Part shown: in pieces, positions 42,045 to 51,274 of the stretch | Numbering within the stretch: the first letter of the stretch is position 1 | How the letters are laid out: each line of letters begins with the position of its first letter | DNA from: CAIYRG01 sp965247505 | Lineage (GTDB): Bacteria; Pseudomonadota; Alphaproteobacteria; Micropepsales; Micropepsaceae | Reading direction: 5' to 3' | Assembly: GCA_965247505.1 (NCBI GenBank) | Contig: OZ252020.1 | Coordinates: 248,001 to 312,000, forward strand | Length of the DNA: 64,000 nucleotides | Notes under the pieces: generated by a model | Told to the model about the DNA's origin: nothing | What the model saw: the letters and a program-made list of their open reading frames with translations, nothing else | Databases searched by the model: none | Made by a program: the position numbers and the translations under genes

Positions 42045-43494
42045 GGGGATGTCCCGGTCGATGTTGAAAAGTTGAGGTAGGTGTCGCTCTCCTGGAGCCG
42101 TTAGGCTCCGGGTGCTGCAAACCCAAAAGGGAGAACGACACCATGGGAAATAATATCCGTAGTTCCAGCCGCCCGAAAGCCCTTGCCCCCTCGGTTCCTA
42201 TGCCGCCGCTGGCGGACGCGATGGACGCAGTCCATCTCAGCGTGGATCGGTTTTGTCTTCTGGCCGGGGTCGAGGCCTTGGCCGAGATGATGGAGGAGGA
42301 CGCCACGACCGTGTGCGGGGCCCGACATCGCCGCCATGGGGACCGTCGAGGTTATCGCTGGGGCAGGACACATAGCGAGATCGGCTACCACGGTGGCAAA
42401 GTGAAGGTGGCCCGGCCACGGGTTCGTGACCGGGCGGGCAAAGAGGTGAGCTTGGAGAGTTGGCAGGCGCTACGCGATGGCAACCTGCTGCTCGAGTGGG
42501 CGCTCAACCTGATGGTGCTGAACGTGTCGACCCGCAAGTACCACCGCGCGGTCCGTCTGCCCGAGGGCGAGCTGGCGAAAGCGCGTGGCGACGGCACCTC
42601 GAAGTCGGCCGTTTCCCGGCGCTTTGTGGCGCTGTCACGCAAGAAGATGAAGGCCTGGCTCGCCTCGGATCTCTCGGAACTCGACCTGCTAGTCATCCAG
42701 ATCGACGGTCTGCATGTCGGCGACCATGTCCTGATGGCGGCGATCGGCGTCGATGGCAACGGCGACAAGCATGTCCTGGCCGTGGTCGAGGGGGCGACGG
42801 AGAACACGGTCATCGTCCAGGCCTTGATCGACAATCTCCTCGCCAGGGGGCTCGATCCGACACTGCCGCGGCTGTTCATCGTCGATGGCGCGAAGACACT
42901 CAGCAAAGCGATCCGAAACACCTTCGGTGTGGCCGCCGCCATCCAGCGCTGCCAGGTCCACAAGGGCCGTAACATCATCGAGCGCCTGCCCCAACATTTG
43001 CACGCGAGCGTCAAGAAGGCGCTCCGTCAGTCCTGGGACCAGGACGACGCAAACAAGGCCGAGCGGCTCTTGCGCAACCTGGTCCGGCGTCTGGAGCATG
43101 AGGAACCGGGCGTCTCGGGCAGCATCCTGGAGGGGCTGGAGGAGATCCTCACCGTCATCCGCCTCGGCCTACCGCACGAACTCCGGCGCTCGCTCGCCTG
43201 CACCAACATCGTCGAGAACGCGCTCGGCACGGTGCGCCAGGTCACCCGCAACGTCAAACGCTGGAGACACGCCGAGATGGCGCTCAGATGGACCGCCGCC
43301 GGCCTGCTGGAGGCCCAGAAAACCTTCCGTCGCCTCAAGGCCTATCGCCAGCTGCCCATCCTCCGAAATGCTCTCCAGGAACACTTGAGAAAGGCTCAGG
43401 CCGACAGTGCCATTGAAACCATCATGAAGGCAGCATAGCATCATCAACCAGCGACGCCTGCCCCACGAATTTCAACAGAGATAGGGACATCGCC
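42045..43494 (+). mobile_element. IS256-family insertion sequence, complete (1,450 bp)
   Basis: The ends are imperfect inverted repeats of about 25 bases: GGGGATGTCCCGGTCGATGT at the left and GGCGATGTCCCTATCTCTGT read inward from the right end, both followed by TGAAA. The 8-bp sequence AAAGCAAA is duplicated on both sides (42037-42044 and 43495-43502). It carries one transposase gene. The element lies between the GNAT gene and the alpha/beta-hydrolase gene and breaks no recognised frame. Its first 181 bases also occur as a remnant at 8030-8210. Confidence 0.93.
42143..43438 (+). CDS. IS256-family (Mutator-type) transposase
   Basis: The 431-residue protein has the DDE residues in IQIDGLHVGDHVLMAAIGVD (first Asp), LFIVDGAKTLSKAIRNTFG (second Asp) and LACTNIVENALGTVRQVTRN (Glu in the family's NxxE context). 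Before the second domain it has CQVHKGRNIIERLP, a hallmark of the family. The ATG has AGGGAG at good distance. It appears intact. Confidence 0.95.
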   Translation: MGNNIRSSSRPKALAPSVPMPPLADAMDAVHLSVDRFCLLAGVEALAEMMEEDATTVCGARHRRHGDRRGYRWGRTHSEIGYHGGKVKVARPRVRDRAGKEVSLESWQALRDGNLLLEWALNLMVLNVSTRKYHRAVRLPEGELAKARGDGTSKSAVSRRFVALSRKKMKAWLASDLSELDLLVIQIDGLHVGDHVLMAAIGVDGNGDKHVLAVVEGATENTVIVQALIDNLLARGLDPTLPRLFIVDGAKTLSKAIRNTFGVAAAIQRCQVHKGRNIIERLPQHLHASVKKALRQSWDQDDANKAERLLRNLVRRLEHEEPGVSGSILEGLEEILTVIRLGLPHELRRSLACTNIVENALGTVRQVTRNVKRWRHAEMALRWTAAGLLEAQKTFRRLKAYRQLPILRNALQEHLRKAQADSAIETIMKAA

Positions 43495-43598
43495 AAAGCA
43501 AAAGCGCCTGTCTCATTGCGCCGCAGACCAGCCATAACCTAATATTCTTGCGCAGATGCTCGTCAATAAGGCTGCTCGGCAGTTGAGGATTACAAATT

Positions 43599-44462
43599 AT
43601 GAAATGGCGCCTTCCCGCCTTGCTTGCCTTAGCCGGCCATTTCACCGCGCCCAGCGCACTGGCCGCCGATTCCCAAAGCGATTTAAGGGGGCGGTTGATC
43701 GATCTGCCAAATGTGCAGCTCTGGATCACCGATAGCGGCGGGACAGGCGAGCCAATTATTCTCTTTCACCCGAACACCGGCAATTCCGAGATTTGGCAGA
43801 ATAATGTTCCTGCGCTTGTCGAGGCCGGTTATCGCGCAATTAGTTTCGATAAGCCCGGTTGGGGCAAGAGTATTGTTCACGAGGGGCAAAACCCGTTTCC
43901 CGTCGCCGAAAGCCTCGATGCGCTGTTCGATTTTCTTGAGTTAGATGAGGTCCATCTTATCGGAACCGCCAATGGCGGCTATTTCGCTTTCGATTACGCG
44001 ATTTGGAAACCTGAGCGCGTGAAAAGCCTGGTCATTGCGGCGAGCGGTCTTGGTTTGGATAATGATCCGGAAGGCGATGCTTTCCGGATACGCGCCGAGA
44101 TTCCAGGCATGCGGCAACAGCCTTCGGAAATTCGCGAACTGAGCCCGACCTATCGCGGCATGAACCCGGAAGGTGTCGTGCGCTGGTTGGAGATACACGA
44201 TAGTTCAAGGCAGGAGGACGCTATCGAACCGCCTCTGCTGACCCCCAACACGCCTCAAAAAATAGCAACGCTTAATGTACCGATCTTCGTTATCGCGGGC
44301 GGTATCGATCTGGTGACTCCGTCCGGCGCAATGCGCTTGTGGAGCCAACATCTTAGCGTGCCCTATGAATGGCTTGTGATCCCAGAGGCCGGACATGTGC
44401 TCATCTGGGAACAGCCGGATGTGTTCAACCAGGCTGTGATCGAATTTCTACAAAAACACTGA
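43599..44462 (+). CDS. Exported alpha/beta-hydrolase-fold protein lacking the usual serine nucleophile
   Basis: The 287-residue protein has a Sec signal peptide (MKWRLPALLALAGHFTAPSA, cut near ALA-AD). The fold is clear: IILFHPNTGNSEIWQ (oxyanion loop), RAISFDKPGWGKSIV, EVHLIGTANGGYFAFDYAI, VPIFVIAGGIDLVTP (acid) and VIPEAGHVLIWEQP (His). At the nucleophile elbow GxSxG reads G122-T-A124-N-G126, so Ala stands in for Ser. It may be a non-hydrolytic binder or use another mechanism. The gene starts 105 bases after the IS256 element and is convergent with the GGT gene. Confidence 0.8.
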   Translation: MKWRLPALLALAGHFTAPSALAADSQSDLRGRLIDLPNVQLWITDSGGTGEPIILFHPNTGNSEIWQNNVPALVEAGYRAISFDKPGWGKSIVHEGQNPFPVAESLDALFDFLELDEVHLIGTANGGYFAFDYAIWKPERVKSLVIAASGLGLDNDPEGDAFRIRAEIPGMRQQPSEIRELSPTYRGMNPEGVVRWLEIHDSSRQEDAIEPPLLTPNTPQKIATLNVPIFVIAGGIDLVTPSGAMRLWSQHLSVPYEWLVIPEAGHVLIWEQPDVFNQAVIEFLQKH

Positions 44463-44499
44463 GCGTATATACGCGCGGTACTGTACGGCGTTGCCGTTT

Positions 44500-46218
44500 T
44501 TAGGGTGTGGAGGGGCGGCGCAACTCTGAAATAGCGGCGCCGTCTTTGCGCGGATCGGACGCGCCAAAATTCACACCCGTGCTGAAGTCGCGCAAAACTG
44601 CCTGGCCTGCCCCCATGCGCGTGGAGGAAAAATCACCGCGCATAACAATTCCATGCCCAAGCGCGGCCAGCTCCGCGCGTGTCGATGCAGAAATCCGGGC
44701 TTCGAAATTAACGTCACAGCCGGGGAAAGTGTCTTTTGAAAAGCGCGGCGCGTCGAGCGAGCCCTGCACGTTCATTCCGAAATCGACAATATTGGACACG
44801 AATTGCGCATGGGCTTGCGCCTGGTTCCAGCCGCCCATAATTCCGAACGCAATCCGCGTGTCGCCGCGCGCCATAAAAGCAGGGATAATGGTGTGGATAG
44901 GACGCTTGTGAGAGGCAAGTACGTTCGGGCTCGATCGGTTGAGCGTGAAGAGCCCACCACGATTTTGTAACACAAATCCTGCGCCCTCGACGGCAAGACC
45001 GGCGCCGAATCCCACGGAAGAAAAATTACTTTGGATGAGCGAGACCATATTGCCCTCAGCATCGACCACCGAAAGATAGGTGGTGCCGCGGTCGGTCCCA
45101 GGCGGTAGACCGGCCGGGACTGAGCAATTGGCGGCGCCGATATCGATAAGGTCTGCACGCCTCTCGGCGTAAACCTTCGAATTCATTCCCGCGACGGGAA
45201 TATTCGAAAAATTCGGGTCCGCGTTGTAACGGATCATATCGGCATAGGCGAGCTTTTTCGCTTCGATCATCACGTGCAATGCGCGCACCGAGTTATGCCC
45301 GTAGCTCGCCACGGGAAAGCGCTCCATGATGTTGAGCATTTCCAGCGCAGCGATGCCCTGGCCATTGGGCGGCAATTCCGTAACGGTCCAGCCGCGGTAA
45401 TCTGTCGAAATCGGATCAACCCATTCGCTTTTGAACTCCGCGAGATCGGCCATCTCCATCGTGCCGCCAAGTCTTTGCGACGTGGCAATGATTTTTTGTG
45501 CAACCGCACCGCTGTAGAGGGCGTCACGGCCGTGATCGGCGATCTGACGGTAGGCCCAGGCGAGATCCGAATTGCGGAAGATTTCGCCCATCTCCGGCGC
45601 GCGGCCATTAATCAAGAATGTTTGTGCCGTCGGTGCGTCGCCCCGAAGTGCCGCAACACTGTCCCGCCAATAGATGCTGACGACTTCGCCAACCGCAAAC
45701 CCCTCCTCCGCATGCGCGATAGCGGGCGCTAGTACTTGCCTGAAGCTCATATTTCCAAATCGCGTGAGCAGCATGTCCCAGCCATCAACAGTACCCGGGA
45801 CCGTCACGGAATTGATGCCGCTTCGCGGCATGGTGTTTATGCCTTTGCTGCGCAGATATTCCGGGGTGAGCTTCGCCGGCGCCCAGCCCGACGCGTTCAA
45901 GCCGGTAAGTTCGCCGCTACTGGCATCATAAACGATGACAAATAGATCGCCGCCGATGCCGTCATTCATCGGCGCGATCAAACCCATCATCGCATTGGTC
46001 GCGACAGCGGCGTCGATGGCGTTGCCACCTTGCTCTAAGATCGAGGCGCCGACTTGGGACGCCAGCACGCTTTCGCTTGCAACAATGCCGCCTTTAGATG
46101 CGACCATGGAACGCGATTGCGAGCGGTCCTGCGCAAAGGCGGAAGATCCCGCCCCCAGGCAAAGACCAAGACAAAGGCTAAAAGCAAATAGCGCGGCTTG
46201 TTTCGTCATTGTCGTCAC
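44500..46218 (-). CDS. ggt: Gamma-glutamyltransferase (exported)
   Basis: The 572-residue proenzyme has a Sec signal peptide (to about AFAQ, residue 29), the large-subunit start GGIVASESVLASQVGASILE followed by QGGNAIDAAVA and GIGGDLFVIVYD, and the self-cleavage site DRGTTYLSVVDAEGN where the first Thr of TTY becomes the catalytic N-terminus. Later GAGLAVEGAGFVLQNRGGLF and HTIIPAFM fit the family. It transfers or hydrolyses gamma-glutamyl groups of glutathione in the periplasm. Some members are acylases for other amides. It is convergent with the hydrolase gene; the upstream 260 bases to the ompW-like gene are empty. Confidence 0.9.
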   Translation of the reverse strand: MTTMTKQAALFAFSLCLGLCLGAGSSAFAQDRSQSRSMVASKGGIVASESVLASQVGASILEQGGNAIDAAVATNAMMGLIAPMNDGIGGDLFVIVYDASSGELTGLNASGWAPAKLTPEYLRSKGINTMPRSGINSVTVPGTVDGWDMLLTRFGNMSFRQVLAPAIAHAEEGFAVGEVVSIYWRDSVAALRGDAPTAQTFLINGRAPEMGEIFRNSDLAWAYRQIADHGRDALYSGAVAQKIIATSQRLGGTMEMADLAEFKSEWVDPISTDYRGWTVTELPPNGQGIAALEMLNIMERFPVASYGHNSVRALHVMIEAKKLAYADMIRYNADPNFSNIPVAGMNSKVYAERRADLIDIGAANCSVPAGLPPGTDRGTTYLSVVDAEGNMVSLIQSNFSSVGFGAGLAVEGAGFVLQNRGGLFTLNRSSPNVLASHKRPIHTIIPAFMARGDTRIAFGIMGGWNQAQAHAQFVSNIVDFGMNVQGSLDAPRFSKDTFPGCDVNFEARISASTRAELAALGHGIVMRGDFSSTRMGAGQAVLRDFSTGVNFGASDPRKDGAAISELRRPSTP

Positions 46219-46478
46219 CCGGCGCGAATTCGAGACTGTCGGCGATTATTAGAATGCCAGCCCCAGAGCGTATAGTCGAGCGCGCGCCGTCGACCATACC
46301 CGTGAAGAGCTGACAAATAACCGTGCGGAACGGACATATCGTCTGCTGCCAGCACCAACCATTTGAGCGCGCTGCCGTGCCGTGGTGACAATACGCACCA
46401 ATGGTGCAAACGGCGAGAGACTGGGCCACTTGGACCCAGCCTCTACCAAACCGTCTAATTTCAACGTACCAAATATGG

Positions 46479-47075
46479 CTATGGACTAACCGTATACCCA
46501 ACGCCGACGCCGAAGATCCATGGATCAATGTCGGTCCCTTTTGCCGTGATGGCACCACCATTGATACTCACATCGGTAGCCGAGAGTAATTTTTTGATAT
46601 CGAGATTGAGGCTCCAATTGTTATCAAAGACGAGAGACGCTGGTACCAGGACTTTCGTCGGCGGCAACAATGTAGTTTACCCCAACTCCAAGATAGGGGC
46701 TCAACATCGGGTCAGGACGGAAACGATACTGAAGTGTCGCAATCACAGGCACAAGCCGCACATGCCCAACGTCAAGGGTGCCCATTGTGGAATTCCTTAC
46801 TTCCACAAGATGATTTGAGGTCGACACAGCCAACTCACCCGCAATATTGTCGGTAAAGAAATAGGTGAAATCTATTTCCGGCGCATATTCGGTTCTCACC
46901 CAAGCCTGGCCACCCAGAGTATTTGTGGTGCCCAAACATCGGGTATCACGCTAATTGCGCGAAGTCGGATCAAAAAATCTCCTGCATCCTGGGCCGGCGC
47001 CACATTCGGTACCAGAGATGTCCCCAGAACTGCTCCCCCGAGCAGCAAATAGGTGTTCCATTTCATTATTCTCAT
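46479..47075 (-). pseudogene. OmpW-like outer membrane protein, two opposite frameshifts
   Basis: The first part from 47075 gives a signal peptide (MRIMKWNTYLLLGGAVLGTS) and AGDFLIRLRAISVIPD, the usual OmpW start. At about 46939 one base is missing (GTTTGGG; a fourth T would read DVLGTTN), and the OmpW body continues in another frame: TEYAPEIDFTYFFTDNIAGE, VPVIATLQYRFRP and PYLGVGVNYI. Near 46645 one extra base returns to the first frame, which ends LVFDNNWSLNLDIKKLL to GVGVGYTVSP. The two changes cancel in length. The intact product would be an eight-stranded barrel of about 198 residues. Sequencing error is possible, chiefly at the T run. Confidence 0.75.
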
Positions 47076-47177
47076 GCCCCCAAAATTTCCCCCGCCGCCT
47101 GAAGTACTTAAGTGGAAGATCCAGGCCGCCCGTTTAAATTAAATAATACAGCAGAAGAGGCGTGGATTGCCTCAAAC

Positions 47178-48282
47178 CTTGCCTATCCGGTTTACACCCA
47201 CACCCACTAGGGCTAGAATGGGCGCAAACCGAATATAGGGGAGCGCGCCATGGATGTTCTCGACCGCGCTGATCTCCCATTCCCGCATTCGCTACCCGAG
47301 TTCCAGCGACTTTTCCCCGATGATGCGGCCTGCGCCGCCTACCTGGAGAAAGCCCGCTGGGGAGACGGCTTTGCCTGCCCGCACTGCGGCACGGCGGGAG
47401 AGCCGTTCCACTTTGAAAACCGCCCTGGCGTCCTGTGCTGCCGCAAGTGCCGCCAGAACACCGGGCTGACGGTGGGAACAGTGATGGAGCGTAGCCACAC
47501 TCCGCTGAACGTCTGGTTCTGGGCCGCTTATCTGGTCGCAAGTCAGACGCCCGGCATGTCCGCCGTGCAGTTTCAGCGGCAACTTGGTCTTTCGCGCTAC
47601 GAGACGGCCTTTCAAATTCTCCACAAGCTCCGCTCGGGCATGGTGCGGCCCAACCAAGACAGGATCGGTGGACAGCCCAAGAACCATGTTGAGGTGGACG
47701 AAACCTGGGTTGGCGGGCGAACGCGTGGGGAAGGCCGTGGTGTTCACCACAAGGTTCCCGTCTCCTGTGCCATCGAGGTGCGTCATCGAAAGCCGGGCAC
47801 CAAGCTCGACAACCGGAAAGACGGACGCTATGCCGGACGCGTTCGGCTCGCCGTCGTGCTCGACCGTAGCGCCGAGTCGCTCTGTGGGTTCGTCGAGAGC
47901 ACCGTCGCGCCGGGATCGCTGATCGTTACTGACGATTGGAGCGGCTATGCTGGCCTCGGTAAGCGCGGCTATGAGCACTTCGCTGTTACCGAGTGTGGTG
48001 ATCCAGAGGTTGCCGAGCAATACCTGCCGATCATCCATCTGGTTTTCGCCAACCTGAAGACGTGGCTGATCGGGATCCACCACGGCGTTAGCCACCAGCA
48101 CCTACAAGCCTACCTCAACGAGTTCACCTTCCGCTTCAACAGGCGGTTCTACCCGTTCAACGCCTTCCGCTCATTGCTCGGCATCGCGGGCGACACCTCT
48201 GCTCCAACCTATGCCGAGCTTTACTCGGGAGAGTGGCGGCACCCTACATGTAGCGGTCATGGGCGTTAACCGGATAGGCAAG
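47178..48282 (+). mobile_element. Second IS1595-family insertion sequence (1,105 bp)
   Basis: The ends are CTTGCCTATCCGGTTTACAC at the left and CTTGCCTATCCGGTTAACGC read inward from 48282. The 8-bp CCTCAAAC is repeated at 47170-47177 and 48283-48290. It holds only a transposase gene and differs from the element at 37457 in ends and protein. It lies upstream of the ompW-like gene, between it and the SLC13 transporter gene, without cutting a recognised frame. The 245 bases after it, to 48527, hold no gene I can support. Confidence 0.93.
47250..48269 (+). CDS. IS1595-family transposase
   Basis: The 339-residue protein has a zinc ribbon (ACPHCGTAGEPF ... VLCCRKCRQNTGLTVGTVME), a helix-turn-helix-like GMSAVQFQRQLGLSRYETAF, and the DDE domain with HVEVDETWVGG, SLIVTDDWSGYAGL and VFANLKTWLIGIHHGVSHQH. 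It is longer than the transposase at 38761 and belongs to a different IS1595 subgroup. ATG preceded by AGGGGAG. Confidence 0.93.
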   Translation: MDVLDRADLPFPHSLPEFQRLFPDDAACAAYLEKARWGDGFACPHCGTAGEPFHFENRPGVLCCRKCRQNTGLTVGTVMERSHTPLNVWFWAAYLVASQTPGMSAVQFQRQLGLSRYETAFQILHKLRSGMVRPNQDRIGGQPKNHVEVDETWVGGRTRGEGRGVHHKVPVSCAIEVRHRKPGTKLDNRKDGRYAGRVRLAVVLDRSAESLCGFVESTVAPGSLIVTDDWSGYAGLGKRGYEHFAVTECGDPEVAEQYLPIIHLVFANLKTWLIGIHHGVSHQHLQAYLNEFTFRFNRRFYPFNAFRSLLGIAGDTSAPTYAELYSGEWRHPTCSGHGR

Positions 48283-48527
48283 CCTCAAACGAGGTATTTT
48301 AGCCCAAATACCACTACAGGTGAAGCACGCCTGACCCAATCTCTTGGGTATGGGTGAACCGATACTCATTACGAAACTGCCCGAAAACGCATTAAGAAGC
48401 AATTGAGTAGTCGACGCGGGTCCAGAATCTAGGGGCAAGCCTAACTAGCTATTCTTGGACCAGTTTGCTTCAGCGTAAATCATCGGCGCCGGCGCTACCG
48501 AGTAAATCCGGCTCGGGCGTCCCGCGT

Positions 48528-49958
48528 TCACGCCACGCCGAAGCCCGGCCAATAGGTCGCTAACAGATAACCCATTCCGATGATCACGATCAGGATCAGT
48601 CCCGTCAGCCACAGCCCCCAAGAAAACATCGTTTTCAGATTGACCCCATAGCCGGCCGCGATAGCCGGCCCTCCGGCTGAGGAAGGAAGCATGATGCCGA
48701 AATTGCCCGCAACGGCGACGATATAAACAAAGGGAATCGGATTAAGTCCCAAGCTCTCGAAGGTGCTGATCGTAATCGGTACGACAATTGCGACAGCGGC
48801 GGTGTTACTTGTTATTTGCGTGAGCAGCACCGTTAAGCACGCAAATACGACAATCGCCGCAAAGCCTCCGCCGCCGGCAAAGGGTATTAAGCGCTCAGCT
48901 AGAAACTGCGCGGTACCGGTATCGCTTAATATCTGGCCAAGGGCAGAGCCACCTGCAAAGAGATAGATCAAGCCCCAAATCATGTTTTGCTGCGCATAGT
49001 CCCAGCGCAGCAATGGCTCGCCCTTATGGCGGATGGTGAAGCTGAGAATACCAAAAGTCAGAAAGGCAAAGGCGGGCGTCAGCCCTGGAAGAAGACCAGC
49101 ATAGAGCTGACGCGTAAAGGCGAGAAGCGTCGCGGCGGCAAAGAAGAACAACCCCCATTTTTCGGGAGTGCTCATCTTCCCGAGCGATGAAAGCTCTTGG
49201 GTGAAATAGGTTCGGGTTCCCTCCACCTGTTTCATTTCGGGTTTAAAGGCGAAGCGCATGAAAATGAATGACACAAGCGCGATCAAAGCGGTCAAAGGCA
49301 GCAGGCGCGTGACCCAAGTCGTGAACAGAAACTCACGATCGAGGAGTTGTGTTTCCAGAAACTGAACCGTGAGAAGATTGGGTGCACCCCCCAGCGGCGT
49401 GCCGGCGCCCCCTACGCTGGTTCCCCAAGCCACAGCAATTAGCAGGGCGGTTCCGAATGCGCTCTTTCCAATGTCTTCGATGCCGATGAAGCGCAGCATC
49501 GCAACGACGATCGGCATCATCGCTGCTGCGACAACGGTGTTGGGAAGAAACGAGCTCAAGACCACTGCGACGGCGAACCAAACAAGGATCTGGCGCCTGG
49601 TGCTTGTTCCAACGCCCAACAACGAGACCAATGCGATTCTGCGGTCCAGCCCCCATCGCTTCCATAAGGTCGCCAGGATGTTTGCGCCTATAAGCAAGAT
49701 GACGAGCTGCTGCGCATAGGCCGGCAGGATTGCGCCCACCGGCAGAAAATTGAAAAGCGCAAGCACTACCAAGGGCAGGAATCCGGTGACGGCAAGGTGC
49801 ACCGGCTGTGCAATCCACCACCACGACATCCACACCAACAGGCCGAGGCTGGCGCGGACCGGAAACGGAATGCCGGGCAGCGGCAACAGGATCAACAATA
49901 GGAACACCGCCGGTCCGCCTAGCGTGTGGAGTGCTATTCCCTGCGATGCCGGTTTCAT
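48528..49958 (-). CDS. SLC13/DASS-type anion symporter
   Basis: The 476-residue membrane protein has about eleven hydrophobic spans and both halves' substrate/Na+ motifs in divergent form: SSFLPNTVVAAAMMPIVVAM in the first half and TQITSNTAAVAIVVPITIST in the second (SNT). GGAPNLLTVQF follows the first. Members carry di- and tricarboxylates or sulfate with sodium. It lies 23 bases downstream of the threonine-synthase-like gene start region boundary and in the same orientation as the genes before it, so both may share a transcript. Confidence 0.87.
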   Translation of the reverse strand: MKPASQGIALHTLGGPAVFLLLILLPLPGIPFPVRASLGLLVWMSWWWIAQPVHLAVTGFLPLVVLALFNFLPVGAILPAYAQQLVILLIGANILATLWKRWGLDRRIALVSLLGVGTSTRRQILVWFAVAVVLSSFLPNTVVAAAMMPIVVAMLRFIGIEDIGKSAFGTALLIAVAWGTSVGGAGTPLGGAPNLLTVQFLETQLLDREFLFTTWVTRLLPLTALIALVSFIFMRFAFKPEMKQVEGTRTYFTQELSSLGKMSTPEKWGLFFFAAATLLAFTRQLYAGLLPGLTPAFAFLTFGILSFTIRHKGEPLLRWDYAQQNMIWGLIYLFAGGSALGQILSDTGTAQFLAERLIPFAGGGGFAAIVVFACLTVLLTQITSNTAAVAIVVPITISTFESLGLNPIPFVYIVAVAGNFGIMLPSSAGGPAIAAGYGVNLKTMFSWGLWLTGLILIVIIGMGYLLATYWPGFGVA

Positions 49959-49981
49959 CTCGGCTTAAAGCCCCACTTCAT

Positions 49982-51220
49982 TCAAAGTTTTGCGAAATCG
50001 ATTTTGCTGTGACGGTCGAGCGGTATCCCTGCCGTCGGCATTGGATATTTTAGTCCCGTCGCGCAATTGAAGAGAAGCGCGCGCTCGCCCTTATTGATGC
50101 GGCCTTCTTTGAGCGATTGCTTCCAAGCGGCGTAAGTGGCGGCGCCTTCAGAGCAAAGTAATAGCCCTTCGGTTTGCGCCATCTCTGTTTGCGCTCGCGT
50201 GATAGCCTCGTCTTCAACCGCGATGGCAAAACCGTTCGACTCTCGTACCGCGCGCAAAATCAAGAAGTCGCCCACGGCGGCAGGAACGCGAATGCCCGCC
50301 GCGATGGTATGGGCGTTTTGCCAAAGCGGCGCATGCTCGACCCCGTCTTCCCATGCCTTTACGATGGGTGCACAGCCGGTTGCCTGCACGGCAACCATGC
50401 GCGGGCGCTTCGGCCCGATCCAACCGAGCGCCTCCATTTCTGCAAAGGCCTTCCACATGCCGATCAAGCCGGTGCCGCCGCCTGTGGGATAGAAAATGAC
50501 ATCGGGCACATCCCAGCCCAACTGTTCGGCCAACTCCAGCCCCATCGTCTTCTTGCCTTCGATCCGATAGGGCTCCTTCAAGGTCGAAACATCGAACCAA
50601 CCGGTGATGGCCTTGCCGTCGCCGACAAGCTTGCCGCAATCATTGATGAGACCATTGACGAGATAGACGCGCGCGCCCTGCAGCGCGATTTCATTGACGT
50701 TCACCGCCGGTGTGTCCTCGGGGCAGAAAATCGTGACATCCATGCCCGCTTTGGTGCCATAGGCGGCAAGCGCCGCCCCGGCATTGCCGTTGGTCGGCAT
50801 TGCCACGCGGGTAATGCCAAGCTCTTTGGCCATGCTCACCGCCATTGCAAGACCGCGCGCTTTGAACGAGCCGGTCGGCAAACGCCCTTCATCCTTAATG
50901 AGAAGCGAGCCGTCTCTCACAATGTTCTGTGCCTCGATGATTGGAGTCAGGCATTCGCCTAGCGAGACAATGTTTTCCGTTCGACGCACGGGAAGGAGCT
51001 CGCGGTAGCGCCAGAAATCCGGGGCGCGATGTGTCAGATCGTCCCTGCTCAGAGATTTGGTGACTGCTTCCAAATCATATCGGACGAGAAACGGTTTGCT
51101 GGCAGCAGAGAGGTTATGGATCTTATCCGCCTCCACGCGCTCCCCCGTCATGCCGCATTCAAGATGGGTCACGAAAGTTGGACGCTCAGCCGTAAGGTTG
51201 GACGAATAATGTTGAGTCAT
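49982..51220 (-). CDS. Threonine-synthase-like PLP enzyme
   Basis: The 412-residue fold-type II PLP protein has the Schiff-base Lys in GRLPTGSFKARGLAMAVS, the phosphate loop in YPTGGGTGLIGMWKAF, and AMPTNGNAGAALAAYGTKAG. The N-terminus has a short THLECGMTGERVEADKI segment like that of threonine synthases with a degenerate zinc ribbon. Threonine synthase is the closest assignment, but a catabolic lyase acting on an amino acid is possible because the neighbours are transport and catabolic genes. It is located before the SLC13 gene. Confidence 0.8.
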   Translation of the reverse strand: MTQHYSSNLTAERPTFVTHLECGMTGERVEADKIHNLSAASKPFLVRYDLEAVTKSLSRDDLTHRAPDFWRYRELLPVRRTENIVSLGECLTPIIEAQNIVRDGSLLIKDEGRLPTGSFKARGLAMAVSMAKELGITRVAMPTNGNAGAALAAYGTKAGMDVTIFCPEDTPAVNVNEIALQGARVYLVNGLINDCGKLVGDGKAITGWFDVSTLKEPYRIEGKKTMGLELAEQLGWDVPDVIFYPTGGGTGLIGMWKAFAEMEALGWIGPKRPRMVAVQATGCAPIVKAWEDGVEHAPLWQNAHTIAAGIRVPAAVGDFLILRAVRESNGFAIAVEDEAITRAQTEMAQTEGLLLCSEGAATYAAWKQSLKEGRINKGERALLFNCATGLKYPMPTAGIPLDRHSKIDFAKL

Positions 51221-51274
51221 AGTGATGCTGCCCTCACCCGCGTGAAGCTGCGAGCGCTATTGGCAGTCCTTTAT

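Noticed and set aside
42143..43438. Large minus-strand frames inside the IS256 transposase
   Set aside because: They are high-GC shadows of the transposase reading frame.
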